DNA from: Halocalculus aciditolerans
GTDB lineage: Archaea > Halobacteriota > Halobacteria > Halobacteriales > Halobacteriaceae
NCBI RefSeq assembly: GCF_014647475.1
Contig: NZ_BMPG01000002.1
Location: forward strand, 496,001-560,000
Length of the DNA stretch: 64,000 bases
Reading direction: 5' to 3'
Part shown: positions 43,398 to 51,977 of the stretch, piece after piece
How the letters are laid out: every line of letters begins with the position of its first letter
Position numbering within the stretch: the first letter of the stretch is position 1
Notes under the pieces: generated by a model
Database searches by the model: none
What the model saw: only the letters and a program-made list of their open reading frames with translations
Told to the model about the DNA's origin: nothing
Translations under genes and position numbers: made by a program

Positions 43398-44453
43398 TTA
43401 GTCGGCGAGCCAGTAGCCGAAGCCGAGGAGGGTGACGCCGCCGAGCGGGACGGTGAACGCGCCGAGGGCGAGGACGACGGCGGCGAGGAAGGGCGATGAG
43501 AGCGCGGCGAGAACGGCGGCGGTGGCGAGGAGTGCGCCGGCGGCGGCGAGCGTGGCGAGGGCGGCGCGCCCCCAGTTGCGGTGGGCGAGCGCGGTGCCGG
43601 CGGGGAGCGCGCAGGTGAACGGGAGGACGAGGACGCCCCAGACGAGGACGCGGCCGAGCGTGAGGGGCGCGGTGAGGGTCGCGGCGGCGAGGAGACCGAG
43701 GGGGAGCGTGGCGGCGGTGACGCCGAACGCGCGGCGGTACGTGAGCGGTCGTGGGACGCCGGTCTGGAGGAGGAGGACGCCGAGGGGGACGCCGGCGGCG
43801 AGGTACGCGCGCCCCGTCATTCCGAGCGGGATGGAGACCGCGGCGAGGAAGATGGTGCTGAAGAGTTCGCCGCCGTTCTCGACGGTAACGAGGTAGTACG
43901 TCCCGTCCGTATCGACGAGCGTCGTCGTGGTGAGGTTCCCGTCGTTCGTGCCCGTGCCGGTGTCGACGATGTGCTGGACGCCGGGAGTGGCGTTCGCGTA
44001 GTCGACGGCGAGGTCGTTCATCGCCGTCTCGGTGGGGACTCGCGTGAAGTTCATCGCGAGGCTGAAGTTCGACCGGCCGACCCCGTCGGGGTCGTGGAGG
44101 TAGGTGACGTTCGCGCGGTAGTAGCGGTCGTGGAGGACGGCGTACTCGATGTCGTCGTCGGGGAGTTGGGAGAGGGCGGCGTTCGGCTCTAGCACCCGGA
44201 CGGGCGGACCGTCAGTCGCGTTCTCGACGGCGCGGCGGTCGCGCGCGGAGAACTCGGCGAGGCGGCTGTCGAGGTCGAGGACGGCGGGCGTGTGGGTGGC
44301 GATGTCCGGCGCGTCTGCGACGGGGTCGACGGGTTCGGCGGCGTACTCGGTCTGGAAGCCGGTGACGCTCGCGGAGAACGCGCTCGACAGCGCGAGGCCG
44401 ACGAGGAGGAGGGCAGCGACCGCGGCGACGCGGCGGGCAAACGGGCGGTCCAT
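43398..44453 (-). CDS. Membrane protein with large extracellular N-terminal domain, function unknown
   Basis: 351 residues. One N-terminal helix (VAALLLVGLALSSAFSASV) is followed by a soluble extracellular domain of about 180 residues with several NxT/S sites and a DGTYYLVTVENGGELF tail, then six helices packed closely to the C-terminus. I do not recognise the family. Codon use is normal for the genome. It is divergent from the MscS gene. Confidence 0.72.
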   Translation of the reverse strand: MDRPFARRVAAVAALLLVGLALSSAFSASVTGFQTEYAAEPVDPVADAPDIATHTPAVLDLDSRLAEFSARDRRAVENATDGPPVRVLEPNAALSQLPDDDIEYAVLHDRYYRANVTYLHDPDGVGRSNFSLAMNFTRVPTETAMNDLAVDYANATPGVQHIVDTGTGTNDGNLTTTTLVDTDGTYYLVTVENGGELFSTIFLAAVSIPLGMTGRAYLAAGVPLGVLLLQTGVPRPLTYRRAFGVTAATLPLGLLAAATLTAPLTLGRVLVWGVLVLPFTCALPAGTALAHRNWGRAALATLAAAGALLATAAVLAALSSPFLAAVVLALGAFTVPLGGVTLLGFGYWLAD

Positions 44454-44533
44454 ACCGGACGACGAGACGAGAGCCCGAAAGGAATTCCGGTCCGGTGGGG
44501 AACCGTTTTGGCGCTCGCCGCTCCACGTCGAGT

Positions 44534-45484
44534 GTGAAACGCCGCGGTCTCCTCACGCTCGCGCTCGCGACGCTGTCGGCGCTCGCAGCCGGACTCCTCG
44601 CCGGGTCCGGCTGGGTCGGGCCGACCGTCTACGCGTACCCGCTCGTCGACATCGCGGTGAAAGTTCTCCTCGTCGCCGCCGTCATCAGCGCCGTCTACGG
44701 CGGCTACGGCGTCGTGCTCTCCGTGCTCGTCCACGAGCCGATGAGCAAACGCCGGCGGCACAAAGTTCGCTCCGTCGTGCAGCTCGTCTTCATCGCGCTC
44801 GGCGTCGTCGCCGTCCTCGGCGCGCTCACCGACCAGTGGGTGCCGGCGCTCGTCTCCCTCGGCGTCGCCGGGTTCGCCATCACGTTCGCCCTCCAGCAGC
44901 CGCTCCTCTCGCTCTTCGGCTGGATCTACATCATGGTGAAAGAACCCTACCAGGTCGGCGACCGCGTCGCCATCGAGGGGCAGAAAGGCGACATCATCGA
45001 CGTCGACTTCCTCGCGACCACGCTCTGGGAGGTGAACGGCGAACTCGTCTCCACGAACCAGCCGTCGGGACGGCACATCACCATCCCGAACAGCGTCGTC
45101 CTCTCCCAGCCCGTCACGAACTTCAGCCGCGACGAGTTCCCGTACGTCTGGAACGAAATCTCCTTCCAGGTCGCCTTCGAGACCGACCTCGCCTTCACTC
45201 AAGAACTCCTCTGCGAGGTCGCCGAGGAGTTCCTCGGCGCGGAGATGGAGGCGAACATCGAGCGCTACCAAGACCTCTTAGAGGACACGCCCGTCGAGCT
45301 CGAGGTCGCGAAGCACCCGAGCGTCAACGTCAAACAGCAGGAGTCCTGGGTGGAGCTCCGCCTCCGCTACCTCACCCGGCCGAAGCAGGGGCAGAAGGTG
45401 AAGAACGAACTCTACGCGCGCTGCCTCGACCGCCTCAACGACAACCCGGAGCGCGTCGCGTTCCCGGTCAGCCGGAACCGCTGA
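44534..45484 (+). CDS. MscS-type mechanosensitive channel
   Basis: 316 residues from GTG 44534, 27 nt after a GTTTTGG box. Four helices lead to the pore helix (LVSLGVAGFAITFALQQPLLS), then the MscS beta domain (FGWIYIMVKEPYQVGDRVAI, then IVLSQPVTNF-like SVVLSQPVTNFSRDEF) and a C-terminal alpha/beta domain. It should open under membrane tension to release solutes on hypo-osmotic shock, which matters to an extreme halophile. Confidence 0.9.
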   Translation: MKRRGLLTLALATLSALAAGLLAGSGWVGPTVYAYPLVDIAVKVLLVAAVISAVYGGYGVVLSVLVHEPMSKRRRHKVRSVVQLVFIALGVVAVLGALTDQWVPALVSLGVAGFAITFALQQPLLSLFGWIYIMVKEPYQVGDRVAIEGQKGDIIDVDFLATTLWEVNGELVSTNQPSGRHITIPNSVVLSQPVTNFSRDEFPYVWNEISFQVAFETDLAFTQELLCEVAEEFLGAEMEANIERYQDLLEDTPVELEVAKHPSVNVKQQESWVELRLRYLTRPKQGQKVKNELYARCLDRLNDNPERVAFPVSRNR

Positions 45485-45541
45485 CCCCGCCGCGGCCGAA
45501 ATCACCGGTGACGTTATGCCGGCCGCGTCGCCCCTTCCGGT

Positions 45542-46201
45542 ATGGGTCGCATCCTCACTGACGACGCGGCGGCGGCGATAGCGGCGGAGAACGGACCGCT
45601 CCCGGACTTGCTCGCCGAGATGACGGCGTACGGCCGCGAGCGCGACTTCCCCATCGTCGGCCCGGACGGCGGGCGGTTCCTGCGGACGCTCGCCGCGCTC
45701 GCCGGCGCGCGCCGCGTCTTCGAGTTCGGCTCCGGGTTCGGCTACTCCGCCGCCTGGTTCGCGGGCGCGCTCCCCGCGGACGGCGACCTCGTCCTCACCG
45801 ACTACGACGCCGACAACCTCGCGACAGCCGAGGCGTTCCTCGACCGCAGCGACTACGCGGGAGCCGCCCACTACGAGGTCGGGGACGCGATGGAGTCGTT
45901 CGCCGCGCACGACGGCCCGTGGGACGTCGTGCTCATCGACCACGACAAGACGCGGTACGCGGACGCCCTCGAACTCGCGCGCCCCGCGCTCGCGGACGGC
46001 GCGGTCGTCGTCGCCGACAACGTCCTCCGCGGCCCGGCGAGCGCCGACGAGATTCGCGCCGCGCTCGCCGGCGACGAACCCGCGTCCGAGCACGCCGCCG
46101 GCCTCGCGGCCTACGTCGAGGCGGTGCGCGACGACGACGCCTTCGAGACGAGCGTCGTCCCGCTTGGCTCGGGTCTCGCGGTCAGCGCTTACCGACCGTA
46201 G
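45542..46201 (+). CDS. O-methyltransferase, class I SAM-dependent (COMT-like)
   Basis: 219 residues. VFEFGSGFGYSAAWFAGAL is the SAM glycine motif, DYDADNLATAEAFL the acidic ribose contact and WDVVLIDHDKTRY the metal-binding Asp of caffeoyl-CoA/catechol O-methyltransferase-type enzymes. The substrate is unknown. A GTTATGCC box about 28 nt upstream suggests a leaderless start at ATG 45542. It stands alone. Confidence 0.88.
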   Translation: MGRILTDDAAAAIAAENGPLPDLLAEMTAYGRERDFPIVGPDGGRFLRTLAALAGARRVFEFGSGFGYSAAWFAGALPADGDLVLTDYDADNLATAEAFLDRSDYAGAAHYEVGDAMESFAAHDGPWDVVLIDHDKTRYADALELARPALADGAVVVADNVLRGPASADEIRAALAGDEPASEHAAGLAAYVEAVRDDDAFETSVVPLGSGLAVSAYRP

Positions 46202-46347
46202 CCGTCGCTACGCGGCGGAAAAACGGAAGAATCGCGAATCGCGAACCGTGAATTGCGGGCGGCCGCGGTGGCCGCAGCCGGAACGAAGCGTCCGCAGGTC
46301 AGTCGCGGTGATTCCGAGACCGGGCGTCTCGGCTGGTGGGAAGGCCG

Positions 46348-47217
46348 TTAGTCCTTCCGGCGGAGCACGACGAGCGCCGCGCCGAGGGCCGCGACGACAC
46401 CGGCGGCGAGACCGAAGCCGGGCGAGGAGCCCTGCGTCGTGGTCTCGCTACCGCCGGACTGCGTCGTCGTGTCGCTGCCGCTGGCGGTCGTCGTGGACGA
46501 CGTGGTCGAGTCAGCCGTAGTGGACTCGGTCGTGGACGCCGTCGTCGAATCCGTCGTCGTGGTCGTGGACGTCGTCGTCGAATCCGTCGTCGTGGTCGTG
46601 GACGTCGTCGTCGAATCCGTCGTCGTGGTCGTGGACGTCGTCGTCGAATCCGTCGTCGTGGTCGTGGACGTCGTCGTGGTCGTGCTGGACGACTCCGTGA
46701 TTTCGAGCGTCGCCATCGCTTCGCCACCGCTGGACTGCGGGTTGGCGTCGACCGTCACGTTGTACGAACCCGCTTCGCTGGGGTTCTGGACGTTGTCGTA
46801 GACGACGACGAGCTGGTCGCTCTCGTTGAGCGAGTACGACCCGCCGAGCGTGAGCGTCAGCGTGTTCCCGTTGTTGCTCGCCGAGACCTGGTCGAGGTCG
46901 TCGGAGACGTTAACGTCGATGGTCGACCCGGAGGCGTCGTTCCCGCGGTCGATACCGATCTTCTGGATGTCTTCCTGTGCGACGTCGCTCACGTTCGCAC
47001 TGCCGTCGGCGTAGCTGACGGCGAAGCCGTTCCAGGAGCCGGTCGTCTGGTTCCCGATGACTTCAGTCGCGGTGTGCGTGGAGGTCGCACCGGGGGTTGC
47101 GGGGTCCGCGCTGATGGAGCCCGTCGCGCTCGCGGCGGCGGCGACGCCCGACACGGCGAGCATCAGAACTGCCGCGCCAGCGAGGACGGCGAGGACTCGA
47201 CTGTTGGTGTCACTCAT
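46348..47217 (-). CDS. Secreted PGF-CTERM protein with Thr-rich stalk (paralogue A)
   Basis: 289 residues from MSDTNSRV (ATG 47217). A signal peptide leads to a beta domain with DIQKIGIDRGND, SASNNGNTLTLTLGGSYSL and VDANPQSSGGEA. A low-complexity Thr/Ser stalk of about 80 residues, built from an 11-residue repeat, precedes the SSPGFGLAAGVVAALGAALV sorting helix and the RRKD tail. The protein should be exported, heavily O-glycosylated and anchored by archaeosortase. An ATATAA box lies 28 nt upstream. A close paralogue is immediately upstream on the same strand. Confidence 0.85.
   Translation of the reverse strand: MSDTNSRVLAVLAGAAVLMLAVSGVAAAASATGSISADPATPGATSTHTATEVIGNQTTGSWNGFAVSYADGSANVSDVAQEDIQKIGIDRGNDASGSTIDVNVSDDLDQVSASNNGNTLTLTLGGSYSLNESDQLVVVYDNVQNPSEAGSYNVTVDANPQSSGGEAMATLEITESSSTTTTTSTTTTTDSTTTSTTTTTDSTTTSTTTTTDSTTTSTTTTTDSTTASTTESTTADSTTSSTTTASGSDTTTQSGGSETTTQGSSPGFGLAAGVVAALGAALVVLRRKD
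46541..46672. repeat. Four tandem copies of a 33-bp unit in the Thr stalk
   Basis: GAATCCG recurs at exactly 33-base spacing (starts near 46547, 46580, 46613 and 46646). Each 33-bp unit encodes DSTTTSTTTTT on the minus strand, and the last three copies are essentially identical. The array sits in the stalk of the secreted protein and should expand or contract by slippage, changing stalk length. Confidence 0.85.
46829..46903. repeat. 75-bp block identical to 47789-47863
   Basis: The two PGF-CTERM genes share an unbroken 75-base identical stretch encoding the DDLDQVSASNNGNTLTLTLG core, at a constant offset of 960 bases. Flanking sequence is clearly more diverged. That suggests strong constraint or recent gene conversion between the tandem copies. 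Confidence 0.85.
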
Positions 47218-47469
47218 TGTTGCAATCATCACGAGGCGGTTATATCGTAAAGGTGTGGTGGCCGGAATGAAAGTCGCCCGAGGTGTAGCGCGCCGTGCGA
47301 TAACGGCACCCACACCAGCTCGGGAGCGCGTTTTCTCCCACCTCTCGCAGGGAACTAGTTAGCACACCATCAATGCTCGAACGCGGTGAAGCGACCCGCC
47401 TTCGGCGACGAGCGAGTGAGAGTCAAAATCCGACGGAGAGTCGGGAAAGAGCCGCGACCGAGTGACGCG

Positions 47470-48174
47470 TTATTCGCGCCGGCGGAGAGCGACGACTGCG
47501 ACGCCGAGCGCGGCGACCGCGGCGGCCGTCACGCCGAATCCGGGACTGGAGGTCTGCGTCGTGGTCTCACCGCCACTCCCGCCGGCGGTGGTCGTATCGC
47601 TCCCACCGGACTGCGTGGTGGTCGTCGACTGCGTGGTCGTTCCGCCGTCGGAGGAGCCGATTGCGAGGGTTGCGTTCGTCTCACCGCCGCTCGACTGCGG
47701 GTTCACGTCGAGGGAAACGTCGTACTCACCGGCTTCCTCGGGGTTCGTGACGTTCGTATAGACGACGACGACTTCGTCCGTCGCGTTCAGCGAGTACGAC
47801 CCGCCGAGCGTGAGCGTCAGCGTGTTCCCGTTGTTGCTCGCCGAGACCTGGTCGAGGTCGTCGCGGACCGTGACGTCGACGGTCTCGCCGGTGTCGTCGT
47901 CACCGTAGTCGATACCGATCTTCTGGATGTCGGGTTTGGCGACGTCACTCACGTCCGCGCCGGCGTCGCCGTAGTCGACGGCGAATCCGTTCCATGAGCC
48001 GGTCGCGTCGTCGCCCACTGTGACCGTCGTGGCGTGCGTCGAGGACGCGCCGGGCGTCGCGGGACCGGCGGTAATCGAACCGTTCGATGCGGCAGCGGCC
48101 GCGCCGGTGAACGCGCCGGCGACGACCGTGACAGTGAGGAGTGCGGCGAGCGCGCCGCGAGCGGGTGAGTCCAT
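47470..48174 (-). CDS. Secreted PGF-CTERM protein (paralogue B)
   Basis: 234 residues starting ATG 48174. A signal peptide is followed by the same beta domain as paralogue A (DIQKIGIDYGDDDTGETVDV then SASNNGNTLTLTLGGSYSL and VNPQSSGGETNATL). The stalk is short (GGTTTQSTTTTQSGGSDTTT) and lacks the long repeat array. The TSSPGFGVTAAAVAALGVAV helix plus RRRE end is the PGF-CTERM signal. The two genes appear to be a tandem duplication with diverged stalks. Confidence 0.85.
   Translation of the reverse strand: MDSPARGALAALLTVTVVAGAFTGAAAAASNGSITAGPATPGASSTHATTVTVGDDATGSWNGFAVDYGDAGADVSDVAKPDIQKIGIDYGDDDTGETVDVTVRDDLDQVSASNNGNTLTLTLGGSYSLNATDEVVVVYTNVTNPEEAGEYDVSLDVNPQSSGGETNATLAIGSSDGGTTTQSTTTTQSGGSDTTTAGGSGGETTTQTSSPGFGVTAAAVAALGVAVVALRRRE
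47789..47863. repeat. Second copy of the 75-bp identical block
   Basis: This is the partner of 46829-46903 and lies in paralogue B. See that entry for the comparison. Confidence 0.85.
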
Positions 48175-48251
48175 CTACACTGGAAGCGTGGAGTGGGCTC
48201 AGCAAAGGGCTTCGGGCCGACTGCAGCACGTGAGAATTCCGGCGTCGACGG

Positions 48252-49214
48252 TCAGAGGGTGGTTTCGTCGCCGATACCTCGTTCGGTGGCGTCGCGGTAG
48301 ACGCGTTCGGCGGTCGCGGCGTCGAAGACGGCGGAGCCGACGCTGAGGGCGACGCGGACGCCGTCGCGGACGGGGTGGTCGAGCGCGTCAGTGAGGGGTC
48401 GGAGGTCGGCCGCGTCGAGGTCGGCGGCGAGGGCGTCGCCGGTTTCGGCGACTTCCTCGGGGACGTCGGCCCAGACGCCGGCGGCGGCGCGGAGCGTCGC
48501 GGGGTCGAGCTCCTGCATCTCCGAGGTGTACGCGCCGACGGCGACGACGAGGACGTCGTCGGGGAGCGCGTCGTGGGCGACGACGGGTTCGGTGGCGGTC
48601 GTCGCGGTGACGACGGCGTCGGCGTCGCGCACGGCTGTTTCGGGGGTGTCGACGGCGGTGACAGAACAGTCGAGGTCGTCGCGGAGGTCGGCCGCGCAGC
48701 GCTCCCGGGAGACGCTCGGCGAGTAGACGCGGACGGCGTCGAGGTCGACGGCCGCGTCGGCGGCGCGCGCCTGCCAGCGGGCCTGCGCGCCAGCGCCGAT
48801 GAGGCCGAGCGTCACGGACCCCTCGGTGAGGGAGCGGACGGCGAGCGCGCCGACACAGCCCGTCCGCGCGTTCGTGATGCGGTTCCCGGCGAGGTAGGCG
48901 AGCGGCTCCCCGGTCTCGGCGTCCGTGACGGCTATCTGGGCGTTCACCGTGTCGCGGCCGCGCTCGGGGTTCTCGGGGTGGACGCTCGCGAGCTTCGTCG
49001 CGTAGACGTCGCGGCCGTGGACGTACGCGGGCATCGTGAGCGCCGTGCCCGCCGGGTCGCTCCCGTTCGCGTCAGTTCCAACGGGGAAGTGCGGTCGCGG
49101 CGGGCGCTCCACGCGCCCGGCGTCCTGTGCGCGCACGGCGTCCTCGACGACCGGGAGGAGGTCGGAGAGGGAGAGCACGGCCGCGACGTCGGCGTCGGAG
49201 AGAACACGAACCAT
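48252..49214 (-). CDS. Ornithine cyclodeaminase / mu-crystallin family protein
   Basis: 320 residues. NARTGCVGALAVRSLTEGSV and LGLIGAGAQARWQARA form the Rossmann NAD(P)-binding core, and VVAVGAYTSEMQELDPATL the substrate-side strand. The K (TKLASVHPENPERG) and D residues expected in this family are present. Members include ornithine cyclodeaminase, alanine dehydrogenase and ketimine reductases; sequence motifs alone do not separate them. It lies next to a peroxiredoxin gene, 51 bp away, possibly in one transcript. Confidence 0.88.
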   Translation of the reverse strand: MVRVLSDADVAAVLSLSDLLPVVEDAVRAQDAGRVERPPRPHFPVGTDANGSDPAGTALTMPAYVHGRDVYATKLASVHPENPERGRDTVNAQIAVTDAETGEPLAYLAGNRITNARTGCVGALAVRSLTEGSVTLGLIGAGAQARWQARAADAAVDLDAVRVYSPSVSRERCAADLRDDLDCSVTAVDTPETAVRDADAVVTATTATEPVVAHDALPDDVLVVAVGAYTSEMQELDPATLRAAAGVWADVPEEVAETGDALAADLDAADLRPLTDALDHPVRDGVRVALSVGSAVFDAATAERVYRDATERGIGDETTL

Positions 49215-49265
49215 ACGCGGGATTCACCCGGCGGAGAGAAAACCGTTCGGCCGCCTCGGTGCCGC

Positions 49266-49727
49266 TCAGTCCTCGTCGAGCGCGGCGAGCACTTCGTCCG
49301 CGTGGACCTCGGGGTCGACGTCGGGGAAGACCGCCGCGATACGGCCGTCCGGCCCGACGAGGTACGTGTTCCGGAACACTCCATCAAAAGTGTTGCCGAA
49401 CATCTGCTTCTCGCCGTAGGAGTCGTACTGGCTCGCGACCGCGCCGTCCTCGTCGGAGAGCAGGTCGAAGGGGAGGTCGTAGTCGGCCGCGAAGTCCGCG
49501 AGGTCGTCGACGGGGTCGTCGCTGATTCCCAGCACGGCGACGTCCCGTTCTTCGTACTCGTCCCAGTCGTCCCGGAACCCGCAGGCCTCGGTCGTGCAGC
49601 CCGGCGTGTCCGCGCGGGGGTAGAAGTAGACGACGACGTGCCGGCCGTCGAAATCCGAGAGGGAGACCGCGTCGCCGTCCTGATTGTCGAGCGTGAACTC
49701 CGGCGCGTCGTCGCCAACGTCGAGCAT
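49266..49727 (-). CDS. bcp: Thioredoxin-dependent peroxiredoxin (BCP/PrxQ)
   Basis: 153 residues. DTPGCTTEACGFRDDW has the peroxidatic Cys (C44) and resolving Cys (C49) four residues later, the PrxQ/BCP pattern, and YFYPRADTPGC is the active-site loop. It reduces hydroperoxides in the cytoplasm with thioredoxin or a low-molecular thiol. Transcribed in the same direction as the cyclodeaminase family gene downstream. Confidence 0.94.
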   Translation of the reverse strand: MLDVGDDAPEFTLDNQDGDAVSLSDFDGRHVVVYFYPRADTPGCTTEACGFRDDWDEYEERDVAVLGISDDPVDDLADFAADYDLPFDLLSDEDGAVASQYDSYGEKQMFGNTFDGVFRNTYLVGPDGRIAAVFPDVDPEVHADEVLAALDED

Positions 49728-49790
49728 ACGCGACGCATCGCAGAGCGAGGAGAAGGCCCTGGCGGTTTCCGCGCTCCCCGCGTCCCGGCT

Positions 49791-51158
49791 TTAGACGCGG
49801 TACTCGTCTTCGGTGATCTGGGCGTACTTCCCGTTCCGGTAGCGGAACTTCGCCTGCTTGTAGTCCTTGTAGAGGCGGAGGCCGTCGAGGCTCACGGAGG
49901 CGTTCTTCCGCGAGATGATGCGGCCGGATTCCGCGGACTCGATCATCTGTCGGGCGACGCGGAACGTCTTGTCCCAGTCCTTCGGGCCGTAGTCGCTGAC
50001 GACGTCCGCCATCGCGCAGTTCCGGAGGATCTCGTCGCCGATGGCGTCCTTCCACGCCTCGTTGTAGAAGTCGAGGTCGCCCGTCGCGGCGAGCTCGCCG
50101 GCGAGCTTCCCGGTGCGCATCGCGACGTGGTCGCCGCCCTCGTGGAACGCCGACGTCGTCCCCATCGCGCCGCCGACGACGGCGACGTTCGCGTCCGTCG
50201 GCGAGTCGATGGGGCGCGTCGAGGAAATCGAGTACGTCTCGGTGCCCTTCGACTTCCCGTAGCCCTCTTCGACGAGCGGGAAGTCCTCGTCGACGTCGTA
50301 CTCGTCGCCGTAGAGGTCTTCGAGGAGCCGGCGGATGTACGTCTTCCCCTGCGGGATGCGCTCGTCGTCCTCGCGGAGGAGCCGCCACTCCGACTTATCG
50401 AAGTCGTCGATGTCCATCCCGATGGGCATCGTGAGGCCGACGCGCGCGACGTTGTCCTTGTTCGGGAAGACCCACGGGTAGGCGGTCTCGCCCGGCATCC
50501 ACCCCCACCAGAACTTGATGTTGTTCTCCTCCAGCGCGCCCTCCGGGAACTCTCTGTACTCCTGATAGGCGATGTGGTTCGCTTCGGGCGGGCTGAGGCG
50601 CTCCGAGGCGTCGGGGAGGAAGCGGTCGAGGACGCGCATCGTCACCTGGCGCTGCGGGCCGTCGGCGAGCACGAGGTAGTCGGCCTCGTAGACGTCGCCG
50701 CCGGCGAGGTGGACTTCGTGCGTCGGCTCGCCGTCGAAGTCGTGTTCGACGTCGGTGACGGACTTCCCGACCTTGTACTCCGCGCCGGCTTCCTCGGCCT
50801 GCTCGCGGAGGTAGTCGTCGAGCTTCGCGCGCTGGAACGTGAACCCGAAGCCGTCGTAGGAGGAGTCCATCCCGGTCGTGTCGACCTTCACGGACTCCGT
50901 GGGACCGACGAACTCGGCGAGGTCGAGTTCGCACTGGACGACGTCCTCGGGGAGGTCGTCGACGTCGAGCTGCGCGATGTCGACCCAGTAGTCGAGGAAG
51001 CCCGCGGCGTCAGTCGAATCCGGCCCGAGGCGCTCTCGGTCCGCCCGCGGCACGCCCTTCTCGAACGCGACGACGTCCGCACCCTGCTCCGCGGCCGCCC
51101 GCGCCGCCGACGACCCCGCGGGGCCCCCGCCGACGATGGCGACGTCCACTCGATTCAT
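49791..51158 (-). CDS. Geranylgeranyl reductase family flavoprotein (digeranylgeranylglycerophospholipid reductase-like)
   Basis: 455 residues. DVAIVGGGPAGSSAARAAAEQGA is the FAD-binding motif; YLVLADGPQRQVTMRV and VAVVGGAMGTTSAFHEGGDH are the second and third flavin contacts. The YPWVFPNKDNVARVGLTM segment is characteristic of archaeal geranylgeranyl reductases, which saturate the isoprenoid chains of membrane lipids. An in-frame ATG two codons upstream (51164) is possible. A TATTTTAG box at about 51181-51188 lies 28-30 nt before 51158. Confidence 0.88.
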   Translation of the reverse strand: MNRVDVAIVGGGPAGSSAARAAAEQGADVVAFEKGVPRADRERLGPDSTDAAGFLDYWVDIAQLDVDDLPEDVVQCELDLAEFVGPTESVKVDTTGMDSSYDGFGFTFQRAKLDDYLREQAEEAGAEYKVGKSVTDVEHDFDGEPTHEVHLAGGDVYEADYLVLADGPQRQVTMRVLDRFLPDASERLSPPEANHIAYQEYREFPEGALEENNIKFWWGWMPGETAYPWVFPNKDNVARVGLTMPIGMDIDDFDKSEWRLLREDDERIPQGKTYIRRLLEDLYGDEYDVDEDFPLVEEGYGKSKGTETYSISSTRPIDSPTDANVAVVGGAMGTTSAFHEGGDHVAMRTGKLAGELAATGDLDFYNEAWKDAIGDEILRNCAMADVVSDYGPKDWDKTFRVARQMIESAESGRIISRKNASVSLDGLRLYKDYKQAKFRYRNGKYAQITEDEYRV

Positions 51159-51360
51159 ACCCATCAATTCCGACCGCCCACTAAAATACTTCCAGATTCG
51201 ACCCGACCCCGCCCAGACGACGGAATCACCGCCTGCGACGTCGACGCCACGACGCCCCCGAACCGCTGAGCGGGCGGACACACAGGCGCGTTGACGCGGT
51301 CGATGATGGGAGTCCGGCGCTCCGCCGGGTTTATGTCGCCAGGATGCAATTCCGGGGTGT

Positions 51361-51600
51361 ATGGATAGCGGGCGACTCATCTACCGGCTCACGGAGGCGT
51401 ACGTCGTGCTCCTCGCTATCGGTGCCGTCGTGACAGTCGTCTGGCTGTACGTCCCGCGAATCGCGGCCAGCCCGACGCTCGCCGGCCTCTGGTTCGCCAT
51501 CGGCGGATTCGGCGCGCTCGTCGCCGTCACCGTCATCCTCGCCCAGCGCGGCCGCAACTCCCCACAGGAGAACCGCCGCGGCCGCGACCGCCAACGGTAG
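51361..51600 (+). CDS. Small two-helix membrane protein
   Basis: 79 residues. Two helices (AYVVLLAIGAVVTVVWLYV and LWFAIGGFGALVAVTVILAQ) are followed by a positive tail rich in Arg. A GGGTTTATG box lies about 30 nt before ATG 51361, fitting a leaderless gene. No known family is recognised. Codon use is normal. Confidence 0.7.
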   Translation: MDSGRLIYRLTEAYVVLLAIGAVVTVVWLYVPRIAASPTLAGLWFAIGGFGALVAVTVILAQRGRNSPQENRRGRDRQR

Positions 51601-51615
51601 CCCGCGAACCGCTCG

Positions 51616-51822
51616 CTACCGCGACTCCCGAGACGCCACAAACTCCCACGCGTCCGAGAACCGACTGAACAACCCACCAGCGACAGCCAACCGAACAAAC
51701 CACCGACAACAGTCGACGAAACGACCAATTAGCAACAGCCAACCAAGCAAACCACCGGCGATAGCCAACCAAACCAAATAGTCGCGGAGCGCGAGCGCCT
51801 CCCGTGGCGCGAGCGCTCCCAC
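51616..51822 (-). CDS. Possible small membrane protein in an AT-richer repeat region
   Basis: A frame of 68 residues from GTG 51822 encodes LVWLAIAGGLLGWLLLIGRFV and RLAVAGGLFSRFSDAWEFVA, two hydrophobic stretches that resemble each other because the DNA repeats (ACAGCCAACC and AAACCACC units at 51684-51705 and 51735-51756). It could be a real short gene or a by-product of the repeats. No promoter at the usual distance is convincing. Confidence 0.25.
   Translation of the reverse strand: MGALAPREALALRDYLVWLAIAGGLLGWLLLIGRFVDCCRWFVRLAVAGGLFSRFSDAWEFVASRESR
51684..51790. repeat. Imperfect ACAGCCAACC repeats in an AT-richer stretch
   Basis: A 22-base unit at 51684-51705 recurs at 51735-51756 with two mismatches, and a shorter relative (TAGCCAACCAAACC) lies at about 51772-51785. 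The strand is poor in T and G, so it is compositionally unlike the genome around it. Confidence 0.6.
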
Positions 51823-51888
51823 GTAGAATCTACACAGACCACGAAGCGAGCGACAGCGAGCGCCTGGCGGGACATAGAAAGGGGCGAG

Positions 51889-51971
51889 CGGCGACGGCTT
51901 GCGGGCCGTCGCCGCGAGGGTCCTCGAAAATCGGAGACTTTCGGTCTCTCAAAAACGCTGCGCGTTTTTGA
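51889..51971 (-). terminator. Array of hairpins downstream of the glutamate dehydrogenase gene
   Basis: Three stem-loops follow the gdh stop at 51978. Nearest is TCAAAAACGC-TGC-GCGTTTTTGA at 51949-51971, a perfect 10-bp stem just seven bases past the stop. Next is GAGAC-TTTCG-GTCTC at 51934-51948, and then CGGCGACGGC-TTGCGG-GCCGTCGCCG at 51889-51914, another perfect 10-bp stem. They are likely terminators or RNA 3'-end stabilisers, since archaea usually end at T-runs. Confidence 0.6.
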
Positions 51972-51977
51972 TGACTT

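Noticed and set aside
46541-46672. Possible CRISPR array
   Set aside because: Repeats are contiguous 33-bp units with no spacers and lie within a Thr-rich coding stalk, so this is a coding minisatellite.
48375-51269. 964-residue plus-strand open frame
   Set aside because: It crosses three convincing minus-strand genes and carries no domain; it is a shadow frame caused by high third-position GC.
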